DNA from: Acidaminococcus fermentans
GTDB taxonomy: Bacteria > Bacillota > Negativicutes > Acidaminococcales > Acidaminococcaceae
Assembly (NCBI RefSeq): GCF_009696675.1
Contig: NZ_VULN01000004.1
Location: 124,001 to 188,000 of the forward strand
Direction: 5' to 3'
Length of the DNA: 64,000 nucleotides
In this document: in pieces, positions 49,336 to 58,339 of the stretch
Layout: each line of letters starts with the position of its first letter
Numbering within the stretch: position 1 is the first letter of the stretch
The notes under the pieces: generated by a model
Seen by the model: the letters and a program-made list of their open reading frames with translations, nothing else
Database searches by the model: none
What the model was told of the DNA's origin: nothing
Made by a program: the position numbers and the translations under genes

Positions 49336-49659
49336 TCAGAAAGAATGATGGGGCAGATTCATCGGCTCCATTTTTCTTTTGTGTTCGGCGATGGCAGCAC
49401 TCAGGGCAGCTGCAATCATATCGTCTTCATCCTGGACCAGGGCCAGGACAGCTGCCATGGCAGCCACTTTTTCCTCTTCCTGCCGTTTGCTGGCAGCAGC
49501 GGAAGGCGCTGGTTTAGCAACTACAGGCTTTTTTTTTCCCTGAACTTTCTTGGTGGGATCGACAGCATGGATCAGCACCATCAGGATTCCCAGCACAATC
49601 AGCACGCCGAATACGATGGTCATGTTGATCATCATAATCAGCCAAGGATTGTCGGTCAT
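49336..49659 (-). CDS. gcdD: Delta subunit of the sodium-pumping decarboxylase (OadG-like)
   Basis: A 107-residue protein with one N-terminal membrane helix (MINMTIVFGVLIVLGILMVL), a Lys/Ala/Pro-rich linker and a C-terminal amphipathic segment (VAAMAAVLALVQDEDDMIAAALSAAIAEHKRK) characteristic of OadG/MmdD/GcdD subunits. It holds the alpha subunit and carrier on the membrane subunit. It sits 46 nt after mmdA and 70 nt before gcdC. Confidence 0.92.
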   Translation of the reverse strand: MTDNPWLIMMINMTIVFGVLIVLGILMVLIHAVDPTKKVQGKKKPVVAKPAPSAAASKRQEEEKVAAMAAVLALVQDEDDMIAAALSAAIAEHKRKMEPMNLPHHSF

Positions 49660-49705
49660 GAACGTTTCACCTCTCTTCCCTCATGATGAATGGTTTATAT
49701 CAAAA

Positions 49706-51232
49706 TCACAGAGGAATGTTACCGTGTTTCTTAGTTGGCCGGTCTTCCTGCTTTGATTTTAACATACGCAGCGCTTTGATCAGCGTGGGACGGGTGGTCT
49801 TGGGTTCGATGACCATTTCCACCATCCCGTGCTTGGCGGCATAATAAGGAGTGGCAAAGTTGGTGATGTACTCCTGGGTCTTCTGTTCCACATCCGGGTC
49901 TTTCCGGAAGATGATCTTGGCAGCCCCCTGGGGTCCCATGACGGCGATTTCCGCCGTGGGCCAGGCAATCACATGATCGGCACCCAAGTCCTGGGCACAC
50001 ATGGCCAGATAAGCACCCCCATAGGCCTTCCGGGTCACCAGGGTGATCTTGGGCACCGTGGCTTCGCAGTAGGCATAGAGCATCTTGGCCCCGTGACGGA
50101 TGATGCCGCCGTATTCCTGGTCCGTTCCCGGCAGGAACCCGGGCACATCCACGATATTGATCAGAGGGATCCGGAAAGCATCGCAGAAGCGGATGAACCG
50201 GGCCGCCTTGTCAGAAGCGTTGATATCCAGGCACCCGGCCATGATCCGGGGCTGGTTGGCGATGATCCCCACCGTGGATCCGTCCATCCGTGCCAGGCAG
50301 GTGATGATGTTCCGGGCATACATCCGGTGAGGTTCCACATATTCCCCGTTGTCCACGATGCTGCGGATGACTTTGTACATATCATAGGGCATCTGAGGAC
50401 CGTCAGGAATGATGGTGTTCAGGCTTTCATCCATCCGGTAAGCGCTGTCCCCGGTGTCATAGACCGGAGGATTCTCCCGGTTGTTGCTGGGCAGGAAACT
50501 GAGCAGGTACCGGATCTGTTCCAGGCAGTCCGCATCGTTTTCCGCCGGGAAGTCCGCCACCCCGCTGCGGGTGCAGTGGGTAAAGGTGCCTCCCAGGTCT
50601 TCCTGGCCCACTTCCTCGCCGGTCACGGTCTTCACCACTTCCGGTCCGGTAATGAACATCTTGGAATTCTTCTTCACCATGTAGATGAAGTCCGTAAGAG
50701 CCGGACTGTATACCGCACCCCCGGCGCAGGGACCCATGATGGCGGAAATCTGGGGAATCACCCCGGAAGCCAGGGTATTCTGCTTGAACATTTTCCCGAA
50801 CCCGGCCAGGGCGTCCGTGGCTTCCTGGATCCGGGCACCGCCGGAATCTTCCATGCCCACGATGGGTGCCCCGGTCTTCAAGGCCATGGCCTGGACCTTG
50901 GCGATCTTGTTGGCGTGCATTTCCCCCAGGGATCCCCCTTCCACGGTGAAATCCTGGGCGTAAACGAACACCGTCCGTCCGTTAACCGTGCCGTAGCCTG
51001 TCACCACCCCGTCCCCGGCCAGATATTTCTTTTCCTGGCCGAAGTTGGAGCAGCGATGTTCTACAAATTTATCCAGTTCTACAAAACTTCCCTCATCTAA
51101 GAACGACTTTATCCGTTCCCGGGCAGTCATTTTACCGGCATCATGCTGTTTGCCGACTCTTTTGGCGCCTCCGCCTGCTTCGATTTTCTCGTAGCGGGCA
51201 AACATATCTTCAATTTTTTCCTGTGTGGTCAA
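49706..51232 (-). CDS. mmdA: Acyl-CoA carboxyltransferase of the MmdA (methylmalonyl-CoA decarboxylase alpha) family
   Basis: A 508-residue carboxyltransferase with two crotonase-like halves; motifs include MEDSGGARIQEATDALAGFG, IMGPCAGGAVYSPALTDF, and DVPGFLPGTDQEYGGIIRHG. Its length matches MmdA of Veillonella (about 509), and it is unrelated in detail to the 587-residue GcdA. The start is TTG with AAGGAGG upstream. It is the first gene of the operon carrying gcdD, gcdC and gcdB, so it can share these with GcdA. Whether it acts on methylmalonyl-CoA, malonyl-CoA or another substrate is unknown; no mutase or epimerase is seen here. Confidence 0.9.
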   Translation of the reverse strand: MTTQEKIEDMFARYEKIEAGGGAKRVGKQHDAGKMTARERIKSFLDEGSFVELDKFVEHRCSNFGQEKKYLAGDGVVTGYGTVNGRTVFVYAQDFTVEGGSLGEMHANKIAKVQAMALKTGAPIVGMEDSGGARIQEATDALAGFGKMFKQNTLASGVIPQISAIMGPCAGGAVYSPALTDFIYMVKKNSKMFITGPEVVKTVTGEEVGQEDLGGTFTHCTRSGVADFPAENDADCLEQIRYLLSFLPSNNRENPPVYDTGDSAYRMDESLNTIIPDGPQMPYDMYKVIRSIVDNGEYVEPHRMYARNIITCLARMDGSTVGIIANQPRIMAGCLDINASDKAARFIRFCDAFRIPLINIVDVPGFLPGTDQEYGGIIRHGAKMLYAYCEATVPKITLVTRKAYGGAYLAMCAQDLGADHVIAWPTAEIAVMGPQGAAKIIFRKDPDVEQKTQEYITNFATPYYAAKHGMVEMVIEPKTTRPTLIKALRMLKSKQEDRPTKKHGNIPL

Positions 51233-51347
51233 AAATACGCACCTCCTTCAAGGATTCTTGGCTGCAGCGAAACCAAAACACGGTAATTGTAACATAAATA
51301 TGACCCTGTTGCCACCGGTTTTCGGAAAATATCGCTGGAGAACCCTC

Positions 51348-52871
51348 TTATTCCTTCTCCATGGTGCCGTTTTTCAGCATTCTTTCATGGAAGGAGAAGG
51401 CTTCGGACAGGATGTGAGGGGTCTGGCTGTTGTGGCAGGCCACACAAGCCCGTTCGAAATAATCCTTCAGGATGGGCTGGTATCTGGGGCTGGCGATCTG
51501 GTCGATGATGATGGGTGCTCTTTCTTTGGGGGACAGGCCTCTCAGGTCAGCCACACCCCGTTCGGATACAATCACATCCACATCGTGTTCGCAGTTGTCG
51601 ATATGGGAGCAGAAAGGCACTACAGAACTGATCTTGCCGCCCTTCCGTTCGGATTCGGCGAAGAAGATGGACAGATAGCCGTTCCGGGCAAAGTCCCCGC
51701 TGCCGCCGATGCCGTTCATCAGGTTGGTGCCGTTGATATGGGAAGAGTTCACGTTCCCATACAGGTCCACTTCGATGGCGGTGTTCATGGCGATGACACC
51801 CAGCCGGCGGACCACTTCCGGGTTGTTGGAAATTTCCTGGGGCCGGAGGATCAGATGGGATTTGTATTTGTCCAGGTTGCTGTAGAATCTCTTCTGGACT
51901 TCAGCGGACATGGTCAGGGATGCCCCGGAAGCCACCCGCAGTTTCCCGGCATCGATCAGGTCGAACATACCGTCCTGGATCACTTCCGTGTATACGGTCA
52001 GGTCTTCGAAATCAGAATGGACCAGGCCGTTGATCACCGCGTTGGCCACGGACCCTACCCCGGACTGGAGGGGCAGCAGGTTCTTGGGCAGCCGGCCGGC
52101 CTTTACTTCGTTTTTCAGGAATTCCACCAGGTTGCCCCCCATGGCCCGGGCATCATCGGTAATGGCCGCCAGTTTGCTGGGGGTATCGGGGATATCGCAG
52201 GGAACGATGGCTGCCACCTTGTCCAGGTCGCAGGGAATGTAGGGAGTCCCTACCCGGTCTTCCGGCCGTTCGATGGGAATGATCTTCCGGTAGGGAGGAT
52301 CCAGGGGCACATAGCAGTCGTGCATCCCTTCCAGGCCCAGAGGCTGGGTTACGTTCACTTCCACGATGACTTTCTTGGCGCTCTGGACATAGCCGCAGCT
52401 GCCCCCCAGGCTGGTGGTGGGGATGATGCCGATCTTCCCTTTGCCCAGGTCCTTGATGGAGCAGGCTTCGATGATGGCCACATCCACATCCCGGTGATCC
52501 GGCAGGAAGCCGAACCGGGCCATCTGGTTGAAGGTGCTGATATGGGTGTCCAGATACCGGATCTGGCCGTTGTTGATGGCGTTCCGGCAGTTTTTGTCGG
52601 TCTGGTAGGGCATCCGGTTGCCTACGATCCCTGCCTCCACCATGGCCGTATCGATTTCAGGTCCAGGGAGCACAGTCCAGACATTGACTTTAAAGGGATG
52701 TTCCTTTCCTCTGGCAGCCAGAGCCAGGGGTACTGCTTTGGGATACCCGGAAGGGGTAAATCCGCTCATGCCCAGGTTCATGCCGTCTTGAATCATTTCT
52801 GCCGCTTTTTCAGCTGTGGTGATCTTGCTGAGTGCTGCGGCACAATGGACTCGATCCGTAATATCGATCAT
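51348..52871 (-). CDS. Cat1-type acetyl-CoA hydrolase/succinate CoA-transferase
   Basis: Class I CoA-transferase of 507 residues close to succinyl-CoA:acetate or propionyl-CoA:succinate CoA-transferases. The catalytic Glu is in NTAIEVDLYGNVNSSHINGT (near residue 390), followed by LMNGIGGSGDFARNG. The CoA-binding QSGVGSVANAVI segment is near residue 270. It lies 115 nt upstream of mmdA on the same strand with AGGAGG before its ATG; the neighbouring mmdA makes a succinate/methylmalonyl-CoA link plausible but not shown. Substrates cannot be fixed from sequence. Confidence 0.88.
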   Translation of the reverse strand: MIDITDRVHCAAALSKITTAEKAAEMIQDGMNLGMSGFTPSGYPKAVPLALAARGKEHPFKVNVWTVLPGPEIDTAMVEAGIVGNRMPYQTDKNCRNAINNGQIRYLDTHISTFNQMARFGFLPDHRDVDVAIIEACSIKDLGKGKIGIIPTTSLGGSCGYVQSAKKVIVEVNVTQPLGLEGMHDCYVPLDPPYRKIIPIERPEDRVGTPYIPCDLDKVAAIVPCDIPDTPSKLAAITDDARAMGGNLVEFLKNEVKAGRLPKNLLPLQSGVGSVANAVINGLVHSDFEDLTVYTEVIQDGMFDLIDAGKLRVASGASLTMSAEVQKRFYSNLDKYKSHLILRPQEISNNPEVVRRLGVIAMNTAIEVDLYGNVNSSHINGTNLMNGIGGSGDFARNGYLSIFFAESERKGGKISSVVPFCSHIDNCEHDVDVIVSERGVADLRGLSPKERAPIIIDQIASPRYQPILKDYFERACVACHNSQTPHILSEAFSFHERMLKNGTMEKE

Positions 52872-52983
52872 TTGCTCTTCCTCCTGTTTGCCTGATAGGC
52901 TTCTCGTCTGGAGATTCTATCTGAATATTTAAAAATAGAATCCACGTCATAAATAATAACAATATTTCCGCCAACTTGCAAGG

Positions 52984-53033
52984 AAAAAGGACATGACAGC
53001 TCTGGAAATTTAACCGGACAGCTGTCCTTTTTC
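52984..53033 (-). terminator. Terminator of the hydrogenase-like sensor gene
   Basis: AAAAAGGACA and TGTCCTTTTT form a 10-bp outer stem with a further internal TCTGG/CCGGA pairing; a T-run follows on the minus strand. It lies about 30 nt past the stop at 53065. Confidence 0.75.
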
Positions 53034-53064
53034 TGTTATTTTTTGAACATTCTCTGATTTTTCC

Positions 53065-54351
53065 TCATTTTTCCTTTTTCTTTCGCAGGAAGATGCACCC
53101 CTCCTTTTCTCCATAGCCCCGGACCACGTCTTCCGCAAAAGCCCGGCAGGTGGGGGCTCCGCAGGCCCCGCAGTCCAGCTGGGGGAACTCTTTTTCCAGT
53201 TTCTTCAGCTGGCCCATCTTCTCCAGGGCCTCGCCGAAATCCCTGGCCAGGGGCGGATGGGGCCGGGGTTCCAGGGGCTTGATGTACTTCCAGGAAGCCG
53301 GGAAATCCTCGATGATCCGGCAGCGGGCCATGGCGGTCTCCCGGTCCGCATTTTCCCGGTTCCGCCGGCGGTCCACCCGCACCCGGAGATTCTTGGCGGC
53401 CACGTACTTGTTCACCGCCACACAGGGCCCTCCGATGCAGCCCCCTGCACAGCTGTAACAGCACACGTACCGCACATCGCTGAGTTTGGCCATGCTTACC
53501 TGTTCCAGCAGTTCGTCCACCTCTTCCGGCCCCTGGGCCGCCAGGGCATTGGTCAGGCCGGTGGATTCCAGTTCCCCCCGCCAGCTTCCCCAGCTGAGGC
53601 TGTAGGAAGAGCCCAGGGTGGCTTCCGGCACCTCATACCGGGTTTCCTGCACATGCTTGATGGCCTGGGTCAGAGGCCCATAGATGGAAGAAATGGTGAA
53701 GGATCCGGTGACCGCCGTGTGGGCCACGTCCACGGACTGGTGGATGTTGGTGCCCTTGGCGGGGCAGGGAGAAATGAACCAGATCCCCACTTCCTCCGGG
53801 GCCAGTTGCAGCCGCCGGGTGGTTTCCCGCCGGGTATAGATGGCCGCCGCTTCCGCCGGTGCCAGTACCGGGAGCACCTGCTTCACCAGTTCCGGATACT
53901 TGGTCTGGATCAGCCGGAGCACCGCCGGGCAGGCGGAGGAGATCAGGGGGAAGGGGCCCTTGTAATGGGCGATGTACCGCTCCATTTCGTCGCTGATATA
54001 GTCCCCGGCCAAAGCCACGTCGAACACCGTGTCGAACCCCAGTTCCCGGAGCCCCTCCCAGATCACGGAGGCGGCGATGTTCCCGTCGAACTGGGCGTAA
54101 AAGGAAGGGGTGGCCAGAGCAATGTTCACTTTGTACTTCTTCAGTTCCGTCAGCGGGTCCGCCCATCCTTCCATGGCCCGGGTGGGACAGCAGCGGATGC
54201 ACTCCCCGCAGTCGATGCACCGGTCCGAAAGGATCACCGCTTTTCCCTGCCGGACCCGGATGGCCTGGACCAGACATTCCTTCACACAGATCAGGCACCC
54301 GGTGCATTTTTCCCGGTTGACTCGGACCGAATTGAGATAGGCTTCACTCAC
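53065..54351 (-). CDS. [FeFe]-hydrogenase-like sensor protein (group C type)
   Basis: A 428-residue iron-sulfur protein. Residues 1-65 hold two 4Fe-4S motifs (CTGCLICVKEC and CIDCGECIRCC), residues about 70-350 the hydrogenase H-domain, and the C-terminus a further CGACGAPTCRAFAEDVV motif. The H-cluster motifs are altered: L1 reads SSACPAV (the proton-relay Cys is Ala), L2 reads SPCPAKGTN, L3 reads CCYSCAGGCIGGPC. The cluster-ligand Cys are kept, so it may bind the H-cluster and sense H2 or redox state rather than turn over well. Start GTG. Partners are the HATPase and DRTGG genes upstream. Confidence 0.87.
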   Translation of the reverse strand: MSEAYLNSVRVNREKCTGCLICVKECLVQAIRVRQGKAVILSDRCIDCGECIRCCPTRAMEGWADPLTELKKYKVNIALATPSFYAQFDGNIAASVIWEGLRELGFDTVFDVALAGDYISDEMERYIAHYKGPFPLISSACPAVLRLIQTKYPELVKQVLPVLAPAEAAAIYTRRETTRRLQLAPEEVGIWFISPCPAKGTNIHQSVDVAHTAVTGSFTISSIYGPLTQAIKHVQETRYEVPEATLGSSYSLSWGSWRGELESTGLTNALAAQGPEEVDELLEQVSMAKLSDVRYVCCYSCAGGCIGGPCVAVNKYVAAKNLRVRVDRRRNRENADRETAMARCRIIEDFPASWKYIKPLEPRPHPPLARDFGEALEKMGQLKKLEKEFPQLDCGACGAPTCRAFAEDVVRGYGEKEGCIFLRKKKEK

Positions 54352-54381
54352 CGGTTTTCACCTGCTTTTCCTTCCCCTTAC

Positions 54382-54798
54382 TCAGTGGGCCAGCCGGAAC
54401 TCCAGGGTCACCCGGGTCCCTTTCCCCACCTGGGTATCGATTTTCATGGCATCGGAAACTTTCTTCATGTTGGGCAGCCCCATGCCGGCCCCGAACCCCA
54501 TGGCCCGGATCTTGGCGGACGCAGTGGACCAGCCTTCCCGCATGGCTTTTTCCACATCCGGGATCCCGGGGCCATGGTCCTCGATGGTGATGGTGACCTT
54601 TTCCGGATCCAGATCGGCCCGGATCTCTCCCCCGCCCCCATGGATCAGACAGTTCATTTCCCCTTCATAGGTTCCGATGGCGATCCGCCGGATCAGTTCC
54701 GGAGCCAGTCCCAGCTGCTTGAGCATTCCTTTCAGGGATGTGGAAGCCGCCCCGGCCCGTTCAAAGTCATTGGGGATCACCGTGTATTTTTCCTCCAT
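54382..54798 (-). CDS. Histidine-kinase-like ATPase (RsbW type)
   Basis: A 138-residue stand-alone HATPase_c protein. N-box EGEMNCLIHG near residue 48, G1 box EDHGPGIPD near residue 75, and G2 box GFGAGMGLPNMKK near residue 105. There is no dimerisation or sensor domain. Such genes accompany [FeFe]-hydrogenase-like sensors in Clostridia. Possibly a protein kinase or a switch for the DRTGG partner (inference). It starts 5 nt after the DRTGG stop and ends 30 nt before the hydrogenase-like gene. Confidence 0.88.
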   Translation of the reverse strand: MEEKYTVIPNDFERAGAASTSLKGMLKQLGLAPELIRRIAIGTYEGEMNCLIHGGGGEIRADLDPEKVTITIEDHGPGIPDVEKAMREGWSTASAKIRAMGFGAGMGLPNMKKVSDAMKIDTQVGKGTRVTLEFRLAH

Positions 54799-54803
54799 GA
54801 CGG

Positions 54804-55166
54804 CTATTTCCGGTCCTTGCCGGAGCAGCCCCGGAGCCCCAGCTCATACAGCCGGCCGCAGGCCTCGAACATAGTGCACCGGGTGTAGAGCACCGGGATC
54901 CCCTTGCTCCGGGCCGCCAGCAGCACATCCTGTTCCGGATGCTTGTCCCGGACAAAGATCAGAGCCGCTGCATCGCTCACGTCCGCCGTCCGGACCACCT
55001 GGATGTTCAGGAGCCCGGTGAGCAGTACAAAATCTTCCTTGGCATAGGCCAGCACATCGCTCATCATGTCGCTGCCGCAGGCCTGGTTCACCGTCCGGTC
55101 CATCCCTTCCTGTCCGGAAACCACCTGGGCTTCCAGGACTTCCGCCACTTTCTTCAACGTTACCAT
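54804..55166 (-). CDS. DRTGG-domain protein
   Basis: A 120-residue single DRTGG domain (about 5-110), seen from DRTVNQACGSDMMSDVLAYAKEDFVLLTGLLN to VRDKHPEQDVLLAARSKGIPVL. The family is often next to CBS-domain or hydrogenase-linked genes and is thought to be a ligand-binding regulatory domain; the ligand is not known. First gene of the DRTGG-HATPase-hydrogenase operon, with AAAGGAGGAATGAACC before its ATG. Confidence 0.85.
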   Translation of the reverse strand: MVTLKKVAEVLEAQVVSGQEGMDRTVNQACGSDMMSDVLAYAKEDFVLLTGLLNIQVVRTADVSDAAALIFVRDKHPEQDVLLAARSKGIPVLYTRCTMFEACGRLYELGLRGCSGKDRK

Positions 55167-55188
55167 GGTTCATTCCTCCTTTGATTTC

Positions 55189-56304
55189 TCAAAACAACGC
55201 TTCCATCTGCTTCCGTTCCCAGGTGTCCCGGTAGGGATCCAGCACCTGGAGGGCCCGGGTGGCATAGGACCCCAGGCTCCCTTCGTAATGGCGGGCGATC
55301 CCGCTGTCCGGATGGTCCTTCTTCAAAAGGGCGATGGCCATGTATACATAGCCTGCCTCCCGGGGATTGTTCATGTTCCCCAGTTTGTGGAGAGCATCAT
55401 CCAGGAACCGGACCGCCTCCTTTTCCTTTCCTTCCCGCATGGACAAAAGGGCCAGGTAGGATTCCACTATGGGATGACGCCAGTAGAACACATACCGGGG
55501 GAACAGTTCATAGGCCTGGAGAAAATACTTTTTGGCCCGGTCGAACTGCCCCATATTGTAACAGGTGACCCCTGCATTGCAGGAAAAGACCACCCAGGAA
55601 CTGTAGGCTTCCTGATCCCTGGCATAGTCCAGGGCCTTGTCGTAGCAGTCCAGGGCCTCCTGGAACTTTCCCTCTCCCCGACGGATCTCCCCCAGGTAGT
55701 TGTAGGCTCCGGCAATGTTCAGGGCATAGCGCCGCTGGACATTCTGGGTCACCATGAAGGTGGAGATGGATTCCTTCAGCAGCCGTTCTGCTTCCGGGAA
55801 ATTCCCCTGCATGATCATGTTGAGGCCCTTGAGCCGGAGCAGGATCCCCATTTCCTTGTGGTAGTTGCATTCGTCCGCCAGGTTCAGGGCCACTTCCAGA
55901 TAGTTCTTCATTTCTTCCGTGTTGCCGATCTGGATATCGTAGTAGATCATCTGCTTATAGCCCATGAGCATGTAGTCCCGGTTGTGGACTTCTGCCGCCT
56001 GTTCGATCAGGCTCAGAATGTTCCGGACCCCTTTTTCGTATTCTCCCACCCGGATGTAGTGCCGGCCCATCAGGTGCAGGTAGTTCATTTCCAGGTCCCG
56101 GACTTCCGGAGTCTCCCCGCAGGTCCGCTTGATGGTGTGCATCATCTCGTCCACTTCCGCCAGGAATTTGCCCAGATTGGACTCGATGTACCGGCTCTTG
56201 TCATCGTCGGGCATAATATCCGCACTGCTGAGCACAGGGAACAGTTCATTGCTGAAGTTCAGATAATACATAAGGATCTTCAGTTTGTACCGGCCCATGT
56301 TCAC
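55189..56304 (-). CDS. C-terminal TPR fragment of a BTAD-AAA-TPR regulator, separated by a frameshift
   Basis: Open frame of 371 residues made of tetratricopeptide repeats (for example YNYLGEIRRGEGKFQEALDC and CYNMGQFDRAKKYFLQAYEL). The frame stays open upstream past the seven-G run at 56361-56367 (C on the coding strand), reading PPQDIRLYHHLEYHYQEAGE, where it joins the end of the upstream open frame. Removing one base makes one 1013-residue protein (55189-58231 is 3043 nt, i.e. 3042 + 1). It is not a separate gene, as the apparent ATG at 56304 has no ribosome-binding site. Confidence 0.8.
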   Translation of the reverse strand: MNMGRYKLKILMYYLNFSNELFPVLSSADIMPDDDKSRYIESNLGKFLAEVDEMMHTIKRTCGETPEVRDLEMNYLHLMGRHYIRVGEYEKGVRNILSLIEQAAEVHNRDYMLMGYKQMIYYDIQIGNTEEMKNYLEVALNLADECNYHKEMGILLRLKGLNMIMQGNFPEAERLLKESISTFMVTQNVQRRYALNIAGAYNYLGEIRRGEGKFQEALDCYDKALDYARDQEAYSSWVVFSCNAGVTCYNMGQFDRAKKYFLQAYELFPRYVFYWRHPIVESYLALLSMREGKEKEAVRFLDDALHKLGNMNNPREAGYVYMAIALLKKDHPDSGIARHYEGSLGSYATRALQVLDPYRDTWERKQMEALF

Positions 56305-58231
56305 CAGTTCTCCGGCCTCCTGGTAATGGTATTCCAGATGGTGGTACAGCCGGATGTCCTGGGGGGGAATGGGTAAGCCGCTTTTCCCAGAGTCCGGCGA
56401 TGTAGCTGTGGAGGATCTTCTGTTTTTCCAGGGAGATCTGCTGGTGGATGTATTCTTTCAGCTTCTGCTGGACAATTTCATAGATCACTTCCGGCTGCTG
56501 GGGCACCGGCCGGATGAAGTTGTTGTTCCGGAGCACCTCCAGGTTTTCCAGGGCCTGGAGGCTGTTCATATGCATGTATTCCGAGATCATGGCCAGAGGC
56601 GCCCCGTCGTAGAACAGGGAAATGAAGTCCAGGATCTTCCGCTGGTCATCGGTAAGAGCGAAACAGTTGGATTTGAAAATATTCCGCATGTTTTCCGTCA
56701 GGTTTTCCAGACTGCCGGTGGTCTTGAGGGCCTTCAGGCATTCCCGGAGCAGGAACAGGTTCCCTTCCGATTCTTCCAGCAGCCGGTCCACCAGATGGTC
56801 ATCCACCGGCACCGGCAGTTCCATGTCCAGGGCAAAGAGCCGGACGGTCTCCCTGTCCAGGGGGGCCAGTTCCAACAGCCGGAGCTTGTGGTACATGGAG
56901 ACGGAGGTCTCGAATTTCTGATAGTTCTTGTCCTGGGAAGGCTGGGCGGTCAGCAGGAACATGAACCGGGAGGATTTCTTGTGGAGGATCAGACTGCTCA
57001 ACAAAGACAGGCTGAGAGGATCCATCCACTGGATGTCCTCAAAGATAAACAGCAGCTGCCGGCTTTCCCCCACATTTTCCATCACCGTGTAGAGGGTGTG
57101 GAAAATGGCGTCGAATTTCAGCAGATCCTTGATTTCCGCCAGTCCCGCTTCCCGGTCCCCGCTCATGTCCATCTGGGGGAACAGTTCATACAGCCGGGAG
57201 GGATCCATGTTGGGCACCGGGATCTTTTCCCGGCGGATCAGGTTCCCCAGCCCCTCCACGATTCCGGTCCAGGGCCGGAGCAGGATGTTCTGTTCCGGTT
57301 TGAAGCAGTTGGTCTGGATCACCGTCACTTCCGGAGGCAGTTCCTCCACCAGGGCATCCTTCAGGATGGTCTTGCCGCAGCCGGCTTCTCCCCGGATCAG
57401 CAGGGTATCGCTGTTCCTGCCCTGGAGGAACTCTTCCAGCATCCTGTTCACCAGCTGGAGTTCCCGTTCCCGTCCGGTCAGGCTGCCTTTGGGCCGGGGT
57501 TTCAGGATCCCCTGCTCTTTTTTCTCCTGCTTTTCCTCATGGAGGGTCCGTTTCATCAGCTCTTCGATTTCCGGAGGCACATTGCTCTGGAGCTCTTCCC
57601 GGAACAGCTTCTTCATTTCCTCATACAGTTCCGTAGCCTGCTTCATGTTTCCCTGCTCACAATACGTCCGGAGCAGCAGGGTATAGATGGATTCATCGTA
57701 GGGATCATGGGCAATGAGCATCCGGCCGTACCGGGTCACCTTGGCCTGATTCCGGACAGCCACCGCTTCCTTCAGTTTCTGGAGCAGGGCATCCATGTAC
57801 AGTCCTTCCAGACGGTCCCGTTCCGTCAGATACCAGTTTTCGTACTCTGCCGCATCCTTGATGAAGAACCCCTGGAGGAAGGCACCCTGATACAGTTCCA
57901 AGTTCCGGCCCGGATCCACCTCGAATTCCTTCACATCCACCTGGACCCGGATTTCCGGATTCACCTTGATAATGGCTTTCCGGGGCGAAATGAACACATC
58001 CGGTCCCAGGATCTTCTTGGTTTCGTAAATGGCATTCCGGAGATTTTTCCGGGCAATGGCATCGGGCTTGTCCGCCCACAGCACACCGCTCAGTTCATCC
58101 CGCATCACCGTGCCCTTCACCAGCAGGTAGTATACCAGTGCATTGACTTTATTATAGGGAAAGAAGATTTCCTTCCCGTCTTTCTGGATAACAGGAGCGC
58201 CTAAAAACCGCGCTTGGATCAGACTCGTCAT
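56246..58231 (-). CDS. N-terminal BTAD/AAA fragment of a transcription regulator, frameshifted in a C7 tract
   Basis: Residues 1-95 are a winged-helix DNA-binding domain of the SARP type and about 95-235 the BTAD helical domain (ELYQGAFLQGF, ENWYLTERDRL). An AAA+ ATPase domain follows, with Walker A GEAGCGKT at 281-288 and Walker B LLFIFEDIQWMD. At about residue 622 the run of seven C changes the frame and the last about 38 residues lose similarity. The start ATG at 58231 has GAGGTG upstream. Related to large LuxR/SARP-type activators. Adjacent to the hydrogenase-like sensor and divergent from none; its targets are unknown. Confidence 0.85.
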   Translation of the reverse strand: MTSLIQARFLGAPVIQKDGKEIFFPYNKVNALVYYLLVKGTVMRDELSGVLWADKPDAIARKNLRNAIYETKKILGPDVFISPRKAIIKVNPEIRVQVDVKEFEVDPGRNLELYQGAFLQGFFIKDAAEYENWYLTERDRLEGLYMDALLQKLKEAVAVRNQAKVTRYGRMLIAHDPYDESIYTLLLRTYCEQGNMKQATELYEEMKKLFREELQSNVPPEIEELMKRTLHEEKQEKKEQGILKPRPKGSLTGRERELQLVNRMLEEFLQGRNSDTLLIRGEAGCGKTILKDALVEELPPEVTVIQTNCFKPEQNILLRPWTGIVEGLGNLIRREKIPVPNMDPSRLYELFPQMDMSGDREAGLAEIKDLLKFDAIFHTLYTVMENVGESRQLLFIFEDIQWMDPLSLSLLSSLILHKKSSRFMFLLTAQPSQDKNYQKFETSVSMYHKLRLLELAPLDRETVRLFALDMELPVPVDDHLVDRLLEESEGNLFLLRECLKALKTTGSLENLTENMRNIFKSNCFALTDDQRKILDFISLFYDGAPLAMISEYMHMNSLQALENLEVLRNNNFIRPVPQQPEVIYEIVQQKLKEYIHQQISLEKQKILHSYIAGLWEKRLTHSPPGHPAVPPSGIPLPGGRRTGEHGPVQTEDPYVLSELQQ

Positions 58232-58339
58232 GTTTCCACACCTCATCAGAGAAATTTTATGTAAAAATTACCAACTCCCGTAAGGCCCCTCAAATTGTCA
58301 TAGTAATCAGTACTATTATAATATAAACGGAAAAGAAAG

